A stretch of DNA of 64,000 bases, taken from positions 11,226,096 to 11,290,095 of the forward strand of contig NC_067485.1 in assembly GCF_947179515.1 (NCBI RefSeq). The letters are read 5' to 3'. Within the stretch, counting starts at the first letter, position 1. Each line of letters begins with the position of its first letter. The notes below the pieces were generated by a model. That model had not been told where the DNA came from. It saw only the letters and a list, made by a program, of their open reading frames with translations, and made no database searches. Origin of the DNA: Apodemus sylvaticus. Lineage: Eukaryota; Chordata; Mammalia; Rodentia; Muridae. Below, piece by piece: positions 1 to 11,485 of the stretch. Made by a program: the position numbers and the translations under genes.

Positions 1-545
1 ACAGAGGCAAGCAGATCTCCGAGTTCTAGTCAATTCTAGTCAAGTCTGTTGAGTCAGTGCAGTTGAATCAGTGAGTTGAGAGGCAGGCAGTGGAGCTGAG
101 TTAACGGCACTTCAGTTCGTGGAGGTCAGAAGAGTTGTACAGAGACGGGTTGAAGAGAGAGCAAGCTAGACACACGTGAAGACAGAACAAGCCAGAGGAT
201 GACAAGGAGCCAGAAGATTAGAACAGATTGCTAGAATTAGTTTGAGGCCAAGCAGTGAGAAACTGAGAGAAGCTGGATTGAACCAGTCAGCTCAGAGAGG
301 AGTTTGAGCCAGAACAGCCATGCTGAACCAGCCAGCGAGCGTTTAGAAAGAACAGAAAGAGTGAGCTTATTCAAAAGTAAATCTGAGATGCTGAAAACAT
401 TCTAGACCTAGATCAGACTGTCCGGAGACTAGACGCTTCTGGGACTGGGCCTAGGTTAGCAGATGGAGGCAGTAAGCCTTGGAGACAACAGTTGAATCTG
501 GCAAATAAAACTTATTTTTACAAACAGAGTCAGACTCTAGCAAAC
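1..545 (+). repeat. LTR-like interspersed repeat, family unassigned
   Basis: This stretch has no usable reading frame. It is a purine-rich, repetitive text built on words such as GAACCAG, GAGAG and GCCAG, ending with an AATAAA signal near 505 and an AC-rich end by about 545. That composition resembles a rodent endogenous-retrovirus LTR or a retroposed non-coding transcript. I cannot name the family from memory. It may start outside the window. The + orientation rests only on the AATAAA. A repeat library search would settle the identity. Confidence 0.4.
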
Positions 546-895
546 AAGTACTTCTAGAGCCTCGGAGTAATGTTGAGTGGACTCCCAGCTAATGCATTGC
601 CCGGCCTTGCCCAGGAAGACCTGTAACTCTTACTACCTCTCCATAAAGATGGGCATTTTATGGGGAAGGAAACGAGACTGGGAGAATGCAAGTCCACACA
701 AATATCTAGGTCTCCGCCCAGAGGCCCAGACACGGCTGGGTTGCATGTCAGTGAGAATCCCGTCCACAGAGTCTTGAGCCCGTCTGCCCTGACTAAATGG
801 CCAGATGCCGTTCTTTCCTCTAGGGTCCAGACTGTCCTCTGAGTCCTCTGCAGAGAGAGCTCAGACTCACTCTCAGCTGCTGGTCTACACCATGT
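546..895. other. non-coding spacer between LTR-like repeat and actin pseudogene
   Basis: About 350 bases with no gene I can support. Small overlapping open frames here on both strands share no recognisable protein features. The last bases before 906 may be remnant 5'UTR of the retroposed actin transcript, but I could not match them to one. Confidence 0.5.
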
Positions 896-899
896 GTAT

Positions 900-2430
900 T
901 TCCAAATGGAAAAAGAAATTGCCACGCTCCTCCTTGGTGATGGCTCTGGCACACGCAAAGCTGGATTTTCTGGCAACAAAGCTCCCAGTGCACACAGCCC
1001 TCTATCGTTAGATGGTCCTGACGCCAGGGCCTCATGGTGGGCATGAGCCAGAAGGATTCCTGTGTATGTAGAAGACGAGACCCGGAGCAAGAAGGATATT
1101 CTAACGTGGAATTAACCTATCTCCTGTCTCCAACTGGCTCAACCTGGAGAAGATCTGGCACTGCACCTTCCACAAGGAGCCTTGCATGGCCCCCGAGGAT
1201 TCTCTGGTGCTTTTGAGAGGATCCCCTGGTGCTTTTTTTTTTTTAATCGAGGTCCCCAAACTCCAAGATGAAGCAGGTGATGTTTGAAACCAGTCATACA
1301 TGTGGCCATTCAGGTGGCGCTGTCCCAGGATGCCTCTGGGTACATCACCAGCATTGTCACAGACTCTAGCAACTAGGACACATACACAGTGCCCATCTCT
1401 GAGGGCTACAACCTTCCCCATGCCAACTTACCTTTGGACCTAGCCAGGTCCCAGCAGACCGTCTCATGACAGTCCTACTGAGCACAGCTACAGCTTCGCC
1501 ATCATGGCTGAGTGGGAGATTGTGACTGAAATGATATAAAGGAGAAGCTGTGCTGTGTTGCCCTGGGTTGGAGCAAGAAATGGCTACTGCTGCATCCTCC
1601 TCGGACAAAAGCCATGAAGTGCTGAATGGACAGGTGATCCGCAGGAAGAAATTCTGAAGTCCAGAGCTGCTCTTCCAGCCGTCCCTCTTGGGCAGGGAGT
1701 CCTGTGGCATCCACGACACTGCCTTCAACTCCATCATGAAGTGCTATATGGTTATCTGCAAGGACACGTTTGCCAACACAGTGCAACCTCTGGCACCACC
1801 GAGTACCCAGACATTGCTGACAACACCCAGCACTGAAGATCTGAAGATCAAGATCGCTGCGCGAAGCTCAAGAACCCAGTCTGGATTGGCAGCTCCATCT
1901 TGGCCTCCCTGTCTCCCTTCCAGCAGATGTGGGTCAGCAAGCAGGAGTATGACTAGCCAGGCCCCTCCACTGTCCACTGCTGATGCTTCTAGAGAGAGCT
2001 GAGTAGGTTCCGGGCATCTACGACATGGGCTTGATCACTTGGTGGCTGGGGAGGGTACAATGCACAAGAGAACTCAGCCTGGTAAGCATCTTACAGTGAT
2101 GTATACAAGGTATAAACTGTTCCAGGATTTTTCGAGCCTGGCAAGGGTTCCTGATCTGGTTACCACTTCTGTCTTGCCAGCCTAACAGGGTGGCAAAGTC
2201 CAAGCCTTAAGACCTGGTTTCCTGACCACCATGAGTCATCTGCCTCGAGTTAGAAACGTCTGCATTTACACTTGTAAATATATTCATCCTTTGAATTTAT
2301 GTAAAGGTATTTTGTGCTCAGTTCTTTAAGAAATGACAAGGCTTGGTTTTCTACCCTTCACTGAGAGCATTAGAACCCAGAAATACATTGTCATGCGATG
2401 AGAAATAAAAAGGCTATAATAAAAAAAAGA
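900..2430 (+). pseudogene. processed pseudogene of cytoplasmic gamma-actin
   Basis: An intronless, badly decayed copy of a cytoplasmic actin mRNA. The ATG at 906-908 opens a stretch reading MEKEIATLL, matching the gamma-actin start MEEEIAALV rather than the beta-actin start MDDDIAALV, so Actg1 is the likely source. The similarity continues in order: the KAGF region near 955, the HQGVMVGMGQKDSYVG region near 1030-1070, the EKIWHH region near 1148, the GESCGIHD-like region near 1697-1720, the KIKI region near 1845 and the C-terminal CF-stop at 1984-1992. Frameshifts, small insertions (including a T-run near 1227-1246) and stops such as the TAG near 1010 break the frame throughout. A 3'UTR-like stretch of about 430 bp follows, then AATAAA at 2404-2409 and a short A-rich end near 2420-2428. 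Missing introns plus the tail indicate LINE-mediated retroposition. It cannot make actin. Its high divergence suggests an old insertion. Confidence 0.85.
2404..2428 (+). promoter_or_regulatory. polyadenylation signal and relic A-tail of actin pseudogene
   Basis: AATAAA at 2404-2409 is followed 10-20 bases later by an A-rich run. This is what a reverse-transcribed poly(A) tail looks like after decay, and it sets the 3' boundary of the retroposed copy. Confidence 0.65.
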
Positions 2431-4361
2431 GAGAAAACATATTCCATCTCAGACACAATATGCATGGCTCCACTTAGACCCTAAGTCTGAAAATAATACA
2501 GTAACATATGAAATGCTGCTTCAGCCAGAAAACATGTTCCTAAGCACGGAGTTCATCTCTCCAAATTTGCATTTTCTATGTCCTCGTGAATCTCTCTCTG
2601 CTCATAACGGAGACTGGAAAAAAAATAACAGCAATAATAAGATAAGCCATTTTTCCAGGTACCCATGTTGGGGCAGAGGTGTCCCACTTAGCTATAGACT
2701 TCATGATGTCTCTTGACGTGGGATAACCCTCAAGTTCACTAGTGCATTCAAAGACATTAAACTCCTGGCATGGAGGATCATGCGACAGAGACGTTAAATG
2801 CTCATAGTTTTTGGAAAGCTAGGCAGGCCGTGGGAGCCATCATCCCCAGACATTTAAACAGGCCTTGAGTGTCTCCAAACAAGAACTCAGAGCAGTGTTC
2901 ACCACTTAGGACTGCTCCTATATGAGGGATAGTTCTGGAGTCAGGCATACAGAAACACTCTTTGTTTTTAAATGTAATATTTTAATTAAAGTAATCCTTG
3001 CTTATTGTAGATAATAGAAAAATCAAAGAAATCAAAACCATCCAATTTTTACAACAGAGACAATTATTTGCATGCATAGAAATGCATGCACACACATAAA
3101 ATTAGAAGCATAATGTATGTAATCTTGCAGCCCACAGTCCTCGCCTAAAATTACTTAAAAGCATCTTTCAAAGGTTCTCAGTGTTTGCAGCCCACAAACA
3201 CCCACACAGCACTTACCCTGGGCTGTTCTAAGTACCACACAGGCATCTATCCCTCACAGCAAGAACCGTGGGGTGTTATTATGAGCCCACCTGCAGCTAG
3301 GGACATTAAGAGACCATGGAGCCAATGCAGAAATGAACTCAGATTCTTTCCTGACTCCCAAAGCAGGCCCTTGACCACCACACTGGACATCTCTGTGGAC
3401 TAGGGAACCTTTCTGCTTATGACTCTGTAGTACTCCAGTATAGTCTTCCATGTCTAGGACAATGCCACATTAAAAGCCTTGAAGTCCCTTCTTACTGAGG
3501 TCCCTCCAACTCTGTGACTACAAGATATTAAGTGGACCACACTCAGACAAGCAGTTCATCATGAGCTGCTGGGTTGGGAGACATTGCCCAGGCACTGTGG
3601 CTGCAGGCTGTTCTGACCCTGGCCTCCCTGTTCATTGTGTCTGGGGACTAGCTAACCCCTTACTGGTTAACTAGTAAAGCCCAAGTAACCTACAGCTAAC
3701 CTGAGTGCTTGCACCTGCTTTTCTGGACACAGAGATCTATACCAGGTACCTGGCCCAAAGCAGAGTAAAAGAAAGTCCTGTCTGCCCTTTTGTTTGCTTG
3801 GGTTTCTGGTTTACTCATTCATCCAACTGGATACACACTTGCACAGCATCTTATGGGGTTACAAGGACAGATTCCCAAGACAGACACCCTGGGACAGACT
3901 ACTAAGCATGTCTGTGGGATCCAGATAAGCTCCTTCCTGCCCCTCTGCCTGTTTGTTCCTCTATGTCGGTGAACCCACACCCAGGTTCCTAGAAGGACTC
4001 TGAGATAGCTCAAGTCGAAGCTCTGCCTCCAGCAAGGACTCTGAGAGTCGCTCGCGGCTGCTGGCTTTGATTCTTGTCCCTTTCCTATGCCTTCTGCTCT
4101 CCCTGCACACACCTGCTTGCACCACCGCTGGTATGGATTGGGTAGGGAGTGGGGCGCCAACTCTGATCCTCTGATTCAGGCGACCTCTGCTTTCTCTCAA
4201 GTTCACAGCTGAGGTGGTCAATAGTGCCCAAGCCATGTGGGACAGTGACAGAGTCCCCAAGCCATCATCCTCATATTCCCAAGGGTCCCACTGTACACTG
4301 TCACTGTAATAAAATGTGATGGCCAAAAAATAACCTAGAAAGGGTGTTTTTGGCCTACTCT
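2431..4361. other. non-coding stretch, mostly unique or ancient sequence
   Basis: There is no gene here. An AT-rich patch lies at about 2960-3140 and a MIR-like relic at about 3200-3375 (listed separately). The remainder, including 3480-4360, shows no recognisable coding exon, RNA gene or young repeat. Short open frames near 3705-4160 overlap on both strands and look random. Confidence 0.5.
3200..3375 (-). repeat. MIR-type ancient SINE relic
   Basis: On this strand the block carries reverse-complement MIR words: the segment around GCACTTACCCTGGGCTGTTC, a 'TTATTATGAGCCCA' core and a 'GAAATGAACTCAGATTC' tail. It is degenerate, as expected for a pre-eutherian SINE. The boundaries are approximate. 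Confidence 0.5.
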
Positions 4362-4682
4362 TCCTGATCATAGTCCATTATTGAAAGAAGCCAAGGCAGG
4401 AACTCAAGTCTCAATCTCTGTCACTGAGACCGAGATAGTGGAGGAATGGTGCTTTACTGGCTCGTGGCTGACTTGCTCTGAGCTCAGGCGTGGTTACCTT
4501 TCTTACATAGCCCAAGCCTACCTGTCTAGGGATAGGACTATAGATCAGACCCTCTATATTAACCAGCAATCAAGAAATTGCACCATCCCCCAGACATGAT
4601 CAACAGCTAATCTGATGGAGGCCATCCCTCAGCTGAGGGTCCCTCCTCCCAGGTGTGTCACATCCACAACCAACAGACTCGC
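4362..4682 (-). mobile_element. rodent non-autonomous transposon relic, type A (degraded)
   Basis: The order of short blocks (AAGAAGCCAAGGCAGGAACT, TTTCTTACATAGCCC, AGCAATCAAGAAAT, CAGCTGAGGGTCCCTC) matches, in reverse orientation, the family seen nearly intact at 38525-38921 and 53639-54030. I suspect a rodent repeat of the URR1 or RMER1 groups, but the name is not secure. There is no open frame, as expected for an element without its own proteins. Confidence 0.5.
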
Positions 4683-6101
4683 CATCTTCAAGTAAGTAAG
4701 TCTCTGGATCTTGTGTGCAGTCCCCAAGCTAGAGAACCCTGCTTTCAACACTCTGTGAGTTCCACAGGTCTTGAGGCATGCAGGCTGCTGTCACCATTCA
4801 CATCAGCCAGCCACTGAAGACTCTGAGCAGAACCCCAACCCATCCAGAGAGAGGCACAGGAGGAGGGGCCATCTGTACACGTGGCCAAAGGCGTGCTGGG
4901 CCTGCAGAGAGGCTGCCCTTCTTCATCAGGATTTCCGCTCTGCCCTGGAGCTGAAAGGGAAGAGGGAAGAATGGGCTCCTCAAAGCCAGCGTGGTAATTG
5001 CAGGAGGCACTAAGCCTGAAGAGGCTAGCCTCTGCCTGCGGCCATCGCCTCCAGCTTTTTAACAGCAGCATCACAAAGCATCTCAGAGACTGGCCAGCGG
5101 CTGGAGGAACTGTGGAGGGTGGGAGCTAGTGTCTAGAATTCCTAAAAGGGACATGACATCAGAAGACTCAAGGGGCCAAGATGCGGTGTGGACCACTGAG
5201 GCCAATGGTTGTGTTTTGTCCCCGTTTTCCTTGAAGCCTATTAGACTTAATTGGCAGAGACCCAGTGAGACTGACCACACAAACGATCCCACCCGCCCCT
5301 CTGCTGGACTGTTTCTCTGTTACCCACAACCTCCTACTGTCAGATCTGAATAAACACAGTGGTATTGAAGGTTGTGTGACTGACCAACAAAAGGACCAGT
5401 ATGCATCTGGGGCCTGGCTCTCCACCCACAGCACTGCCTGTCAGGGTGCGACCGGTTGCCAAGGTCAGTACAGAGTGAACGGCACTTTCCAACAACAATA
5501 AAGCAAACATTCTATGGAGTGACCAAACACACCCCAGGGACTCAGGTGTCCCAGGGTGCTCCAGGAATAAAAAAGAGATGACCAAACCATCACACACAGC
5601 TCTCTATGGGGACAACAGACAAAGCTCCTTGGAAACAGGTCTCTTCCCCAGGACTTCAGAAGCATGTCCCCTAGCCTCGTGCTAAAACCCGCTGAAGGAT
5701 GTGGAACATCTGGCTTCCCCTTCGCCTGCTGGTGAACACAGGGTGGGAAGTGAGCAACTGCACTGAATGTTCTCGGTTTCTGCAGCAGCACCTAGCAGCA
5801 CATGACACAACTCACACTATTGTGAGCTGACTCTCACCACAGTAGGGACTCATGTCATCGACTCTGGCTTGGTACCAGCTACTATGAGGATATAGGAGGT
5901 TTAAAGATGATGCCAGCCCTGAGCTGGAAGGAGGATCCGTGCCTACCATGTGCTAAGTGGCACAAGGAAGCTGACATTGATGACATCCCTCAAAGTCAAC
6001 CAATGGGGTGGGCATTGCTACCTGTGCTTTGTAAACTGGAGAAACCAAAGCCAAGAAACACTTAAAACCCAGGGCCATGAGCAGGTGAGTATATTGACTA
6101 C
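4683..6101. other. non-coding stretch without gene
   Basis: No coding region is supportable. Open frames at about 4745-5074 and 5083-5600 overlap on opposite strands and show no domain, start context or splice pattern. A MIR-like relic lies at about 5935-6085. Confidence 0.5.
5935..6085 (-). repeat. MIR-type ancient SINE relic
   Basis: It contains the degenerate reverse MIR series CTACCATGTGCTAAGTGGC, 'GGGTGGGCATTGCTACC' and 'AAACTGGAGAAACC'. This is a weak but ordered match. The boundaries are approximate. Confidence 0.45.
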
Positions 6102-6446
6102 TGTCTTAGTTAGGGTTTTACTGCTGTGAACAGACACCATGGCCAAGGCAACTCTTATAAGGACAACATTTCATTGGAGCTGGCTTACAGGTTCAAAGGT
6201 TCAGTTCATTATCATCAAGGTGGGAACATAGTAGCATCTAGGCAGGCATGGTGCAGGAGGAACTGAGAGTTCTACATCTTCATCTGAAGTTGCTAGGAGA
6301 AGAGTGGCTTCTAGACAGCTAGGATGAGGGTCTTAAAGCCCACACCCACAGTAACACACCTACTACAACAAGGCCACACCCACTCCAACAAGGCCACATC
6401 TCCTAGTAGTACTACTCTCTGGGCCAAGCATATACAAACCACCACA
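6102..6446 (-). mobile_element. rodent non-autonomous transposon relic, type B
   Basis: A nearly full-length copy of a very common rodent repeat, read here from its 3' end: TGTCTTAGTTAGGGTTTTAC, then GACACCATGGCCAAGGCAAC, then GGCAGGCATGGTGCAGGAGG, ending at the GGGCCAAGCATATACAAACC block. Four other copies in the window have the same block order (11041-11369, 20010-20352, 40490-40780, 44737-45066). No coding capacity. The family name is uncertain. Confidence 0.75.
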
Positions 6447-7760
6447 GATTCAAACTCAGTACTTCTAGCCTTACTTGGGGTCTCAGGAATTTTGAAAACA
6501 CAATGCCTTTGGGCCTGGCCAGGCCCTGTCATGGGTGAGGAGCTGGGATAAGGAGATGTAGAACCAGAAGCTAGGGCATTGAGTCTTGCTGAGTGGCTTA
6601 CTGGCTCTGAAGCCCAATAGAGGGGTGAGGGGTAACAATGCAATGGGACCAACTGAAAAGAACTGGAAACTTGGAATGGAGGGAAGTATGTGAATTCTGT
6701 TTAACCCTGAAGTTCCAGTCAACCTAAGTTCCCTCCAGAGGAGCCCAGTTGAGTTCCAAGGTACACCCCCACCTCCAAAAGTCACTGGAGGTGTAAGGGT
6801 GGCAGACTGGGTCCTGGCTGCTCTAACAAGCCAATTCAGCCACCTATCTTACAAGCCAGTGAAAGGGACAAAGTCAAAATGAAAAGCAGATAGAGGAGAT
6901 CCAGTCCATGTGGCCACACTAGGGAGAACAAAGAACTCAGGGCCCATATCCGCAACCCCAAGTCCATCATCTGGGTTCTGACATGAGGTAAGGCTTAAGC
7001 AGAGAGCAAGAAATGTTGGGCTGGTGAGAAGGGTCATCAGGTAAAGGCATCTGCTACCAGGCCTGATCAAATATATGACTTCAGTCCCCAGGCCCCAAGT
7101 GGTGGAAGCAAAAAACCTATCACAACCACCCTGTGTGACACACACATAAAACAAACAAACAAACAAATAAGTGGGGGAGGGGAAGAGACATATATTTGTA
7201 ACTAAGCAGCTCTGGTCAAAGGTGGATATCCCCAACCTCATCCACACTGTGCCTGCTCTGATTAAATGGGCTGAAAGCTGTCAGAACTCTGTGAAATCTT
7301 TTTCCAGGCGACAAGTTAGCTCCCGCTCTGGCTGGTACCAGGCTCCCTCCCAGCATGAGATTCCTGGAGATATTCCAATGGGGGAGGGGGGTGGGAGGTG
7401 GTATTGCTTTGAAAGTCTAATGGCCAAAAGGAAGAGAATGAATGAGTGTCTCTTTAGGATTCCTGCTAGGACCCTACCCCAGTACTCTGCTGCCCCTGAC
7501 CGCAGGATCCTCAGATCCAGCAGCCCCCCAGCCTTGTGAGTGGTGAGCAGCCCTTGGAGAATGTGGGACAGACCTTGCCCAACCTGGACTGAGAGACCAT
7601 ATTACTCATCTGCTTCTCAACAGGTTCCAGTCGGAATGTTCCAGCAACTACCAACATGGCCCTGGAGCTGTGGAGGCCTGGAAGCATCTTTCCTACCTTA
7701 TTAGTTTAACCTACTTTTAATCAATCGCGCGCCAAAGACAAGTGCCTAGCAGGAGAAGCT
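6447..7760. other. non-coding stretch with one SINE
   Basis: No gene seen. A B2/B3-type SINE sits at 7018-7171 and the rest looks unique. The open frames at 6849-7247 and 7171-7539 have no recognisable protein content. Confidence 0.5.
7018..7171 (+). mobile_element. B2/B3-type SINE
   Basis: It begins GGGCTGGTGAGAAGGGTCAT, the tRNA-derived head of B2-related SINEs. The body is diverged (CAGTCCCCAGGCCC, GTGGTGGAAG) and it ends in an (AAAC)n tail at about 7148-7168. The tail fixes the + orientation. Confidence 0.6.
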
Positions 7761-8082
7761 GTGATGAGGCCAGCAGAGGTATCCTTGGCAACCCAAACAC
7801 AGCACGGCGATACACGGAGGCATAAGGAACACGAAGAAAGACAAATGGATTTTTTTTTCCTTGCAGCTATGTCATGGCGGGGACAAAGAACAGGCTCTTC
7901 CCAAGGTCATGCCATGTGCTTACTGCCCACAGTTTCTGAAGTTTCACAAGTTTCCCACGGAGGCCATAGCCATCCTGGGCGAGCTTTGCAGTACTGTGGC
8001 CAGGCCTGGGGCTGTATCTTCTCCACCACAGCTCCCTGCACAGGGACAGGCCAAGGTGACACCAAGAAATGTCGGCTGGAGA

Positions 8083-8086
<4 letters not shown>

Positions 8087-8127
<41 letters not shown>
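8087..8127. repeat. (GT)n microsatellite
   Basis: An uninterrupted run of about 20 GT units. It keeps two frames open on the + strand and one on the - strand, giving spurious cysteine/valine-rich or threonine/histidine-rich ORFs of 107-179 codons that should not be taken as genes. Confidence 0.97.
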
Positions 8128-8129
<2 letters not shown>

Positions 8130-8295
8130 TTTGGGGCAAGCCCCCTGCCTCCTTCAGGTTTCCTGCTGGCAAGCTGGGCTTCATTGCCATCTGCTCAAAG
8201 CCTGGGCACCATGCTGGCAGGTTCTACATGTGATACCTCCTCTTCCTCCTCCGCAGACCTGCTCTTTTCAAACATAGTGAGTCATAGAAATACTA

Positions 8296-8375
8296 AGTAA
8301 TTCAACCAAGTCTCACAGCTAGTAAGTAGCACTGGATCGCAGCCTCCTGCCAAGTGCTTCAACCCCAGCACTGTG
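8296..8375 (-). repeat. MIR-like relic
   Basis: It holds the reverse MIR signature 'TCTCACAGCTAGTAAGTAGC' followed by 'ACTGGATCGCAGCCTC', the conserved core tail of MIR in reverse. Short and degraded. Confidence 0.55.
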
Positions 8376-8594
8376 TCAGTGCTCCAAAAGTTGCCATGTG
8401 GGCATCTGGAGGCTGAGTCTTTCAGGGTATCCACCTGACAGAGAAGGGAAGGGCCATTCTGGGACTGTCACTGCCTGATGACCACAACCTGGTGCTATAT
8501 ACAACCTCTGAGGGTCACCGAGGAAGAGCTGCTCTAGTAGCATGTAGGGTGTGAGGATTGGCTTGATTTCTTGGCAGCTTACACAGGATAAGAA

Positions 8595-8662
8595 CCTACA
8601 CACACACCTACACACCCCTACACACACATACATACACACCCCTACACACACACACACACACA
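8595..8662. repeat. complex CA-rich microsatellite
   Basis: CACACCTA, CACACCCCTA and CATACATA units are interleaved, ending in a pure CA run. The 95-codon reverse frame across it (MCVCVCVGVC...) is an artefact of the repeat. Confidence 0.9.
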
Positions 8663-10127
8663 TCTGTTTTATAGAGCAGAGTGGGAAGGTGACAAACAGA
8701 GATTATGGTTAAGACAAGGTGTCCGGCCATCCTTTTAGCCAGTTCATGGACACCTAAGTGTACGTAGTCATCTCAGGGCCTGCATCCATGGAGTCAACCC
8801 GGTGAATCAGGAAAGAGACCATTCAGACAGCAGACACAAGGGGAAGGGATCAGGGTATACTTGACAGACAGCTACAGAGGCCAAGCCCTTAGGTCAGACC
8901 ACAGACCCCCTCAGAGACCTTCCCCCTAGAAAGGGACAGGGACACAGTTTTGCTGGTAAGTCTTGCTAGCCCTTTCCCTTCCCCCAGACACTTTCTCTTG
9001 GCTGCTTAACCCATGAGTGATGTCATGTGTCTTTGCATAAGTTCAACAACTATAATTTGCAGGGAGTTAATTACCTTCCGGCTTTGATCTGGTGGAATTT
9101 CATCTCTATGGTTACCAGTCGAGAGTATAAACAGCTATCACTTGTCTCTTTCTCATGAAATATTCTCAGAAAAATACCCGCAGGGCTCCAGTCATAGAAA
9201 TCAAATATATGGAATGCTCATGGACTCTTTTAAATGTTGTATATAAAATGTCTCTGCATGTAAAAAAGAAGAAGAGGAGGAGAGAGGAAAAGAGGAAGAG
9301 GAGGAGAAAACTGGACCATTGTTGACCCAATAGTCTAGGGATTTTGAAAGTTTGCTTTTCAGCCAACCTTCCAATGCACAGGCTCCTATACGAGGCAAGT
9401 GTGGACAGGATAAGGGATCGGATGACTGACGGGATGGGTGTCCAGAAAACATATCCAGCCATGAGTATATTCACTTCTGGTAACCAGAGTGCAAAGGACT
9501 GGTACCCAGGGCCCTTCCATAGGAGATAACTAAGCCATCATGCTTTCTGACTGTGTCTGACAGGTACCTCATAGGGCAACTAGACCCAACACATGTTGTA
9601 TGAATTAGTGAATGATGCTGAAGAGAAGGAACAGGTCTGGTGTGTTCACTGCGTGCCATTTATGCTGTGCACACTACAGGTTATTCTTCAGGTATCCCTC
9701 ACGGTACCTCGATGAGCTAAATGGGTTTACTGCAGCATCTTCAAAAGAGGGGATGAAATTCAGAAAGGTCTGACACCTAAGGGGCAGAGCCAGGGCGAAC
9801 ACCCAAGCCCACCTCCATCAGAACTGCTGTTCGTTCTCTCTGCCCCGCCTCCACTCTCAGGAGTGCTGCTACCTTCAGATCTGCTTAGACGGACTTGAGG
9901 TTTTCAATGTGGGAGACATATAATTGTCTTGCTGACCTGGTAAGTGGCATCCTTGGACGGATGATCCAGTATCTCTGATCAGGGGTGTCCATCTGGTGGC
10001 AGTACAACATCCCTGGCAGGTAGCATCTACTCACTGGTCACTCTGCATCCCTGGCCAGCAGTACATGCCCATTGGTAGACTCCAAATATAGGACCTATGT
10101 TATCTAGCTCCAAAGGTATTCTAATTT
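8663..10127. other. non-coding stretch, partly conserved-looking
   Basis: No gene is supportable. A GA-rich patch lies at 9263-9310. The block at about 9020-9130 is repeat-free and contains GTTAATTACC and CTTTGATCT words resembling homeodomain and TCF/LEF sites. A MIR-like relic may cover about 9680-9830. Confidence 0.45.
9263..9310. repeat. GA/GGA-rich purine patch
   Basis: Low-complexity purine sequence of AAG, GAGGAG and GAAGAG units. It explains the serine/leucine/phenylalanine-rich reverse open frames that cross it. Confidence 0.85.
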
Positions 10128-10545
10128 GCTCTCTATTGCTGTGATAAAACACCGTGACCAAAAAAAGCAACTTTGTGAAGGTTTGGGGGTTTTTGTTTGT
10201 TTGTTTTTGCTTGTTTGTTTGTTTGTTTGTTTTCGCTTACAGGGTATACAGTCCATCTCTGAGAAAAGCTAAGGAAAGAGCTTAAAGTAGAACCCACTGA
10301 AGAATATCACTACCCCATTCACAGGCTCAGGTTCTGCTACCTTTCTTATACAATCCAGATCCACCTGCCTAGGGATGGTACCACCCACAGTGGGCTGGGC
10401 CTTAAACATCAATTAGCAATCAAGAAAATGCCCCACAGACTAGATCACGGGCAAATCTAATGGAAGCGGTTTCTGAACTGAGGGTTCTCCCCCACCACCA
10501 CCTTCCCAGGTGCTCCAAGGTGACAACTAAGATCCGCCCTCACTA
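10128..10545 (-). mobile_element. rodent transposon relic, type A, with internal (GTTT)n expansion
   Basis: It starts with the reverse 3' end TGCTCTCTATTGCTGTGATA, then the ACACCGTGACCAAAA block. The later CCTGCCTAGGGATGGTACCA and AATTAGCAATCAAGAAAATG blocks match the type A family. A (GTTT)n run at about 10185-10232 has expanded inside it. Diverged and non-coding. Confidence 0.6.
10185..10232. repeat. (GTTT)n microsatellite
   Basis: Imperfect TTTG/TTGC units, lying inside the type A transposon relic. Confidence 0.9.
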
Positions 10546-11040
10546 ATAAAACTGACAGCTCTCAGGGGTCTTGAGCAACAGTGCTGCCTATACTACACAC
10601 AGCTGGGGATGTATGGATGTACGGCTGGGTGAGGGAGTGACAGCTTCAGCAGTGGCATCGTCTCAAGAGATTAGATGGGGACCAGACTGTTTGGAAACAG
10701 CATCTAAGACTTATGTAAGGCCATGCATGGATGGGTACTTCCCCCTCCAAAAACCATCAGCTGAGGTTCTTGGGCACACTTCCAGCTGTGGTGCCAGGGA
10801 GAAGGAAGCCCCACCCCTCACCCCCTCAGCTTGGCCAAGCTTTGCAGCCCTCACCCTTAGTCATCGATCTTCCCCTGTTTTCTCCCTTCCTCTCAGAGGC
10901 AGCCAGAGGAAGAGCACTGGGGTGAAATGCCAACCATGCCTATAGTCCAGGCTTCCCCAGGCTGGGCACGGGGGCAAATGCTCTCGGACTATGCCATGTA
11001 CTCTCTCCACAGGCATCCTACCTGGTGACTGAACTATCCT
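10546..11040. other. non-coding stretch
   Basis: No recognisable gene or repeat. A 124-codon + strand frame (10571-10945) lacks homology cues and is overlapped by frames on both strands. Confidence 0.5.
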
Positions 11041-11369
11041 TATCTTTGTTAGGTTTTTACTGCTGTGAACAGACACCATGACCAAGGCAACTCTTATAAA
11101 AATGACATTTAGTTGGGGCTGGCTTACAGCTTCAGAAATTCAGTCCATTATCATCCAGGTGGGAGCATGGCAGCATCCAGGCAGGCATGGTGCAGGCGGA
11201 GCTAAGAGTTCCACATCTTCATCTGAAGGCTGCTAGGAGAAGACTGGCTTCCAGGCAGCTAGGATGAGGGTCTTAAGCCCAAGCTGCCCACAGTGTCACG
11301 CCTACTTCAACAAGGCCACACCTCCTAATAGTGACACTTCCTGGGCCAAGCATATACAAACCATCACAG
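11041..11369 (-). mobile_element. rodent non-autonomous transposon relic, type B
   Basis: Block for block the same as 6102-6446: GACACCATGACCAAGGCAAC, GCATCCAGGCAGGCATGGTG and GGGCCAAGCATATACAAACC in the same order. The two copies differ by scattered substitutions, so they are independent insertions rather than a recent local duplication. Confidence 0.78.
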
Positions 11370-11485
11370 CCCCCATTTCACAAAGTAGGAAACTGAGGTT
11401 CAAGAGTTCAGGTAACCTGTCAAAGTTGTGCAGGTTATTATACAGCAAGATTTGAACTGAGTACTGTTTGGTTCTACACCCCCCT
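11370..11485 (-). repeat. MIR-type ancient SINE relic
   Basis: The sequence CCCCCATTTCACAAAGTAGG followed by AAACTGAGGTTCAAGAG and 'AACCTGTCAAAGTTGTGCAG' is a clear reverse-strand MIR core. It abuts the younger transposon relic on its left. Confidence 0.7.

Noticed and set aside
900..2000. Functional actin gene
   Set aside because: Many frameshifts and stop codons, no introns and a relic A-tail show a dead processed copy.
7761..8300. 179-codon + strand frame with a Cys/Val run
   Set aside because: Kept open by the (GT)n microsatellite; the Cys/Val run is the repeat.
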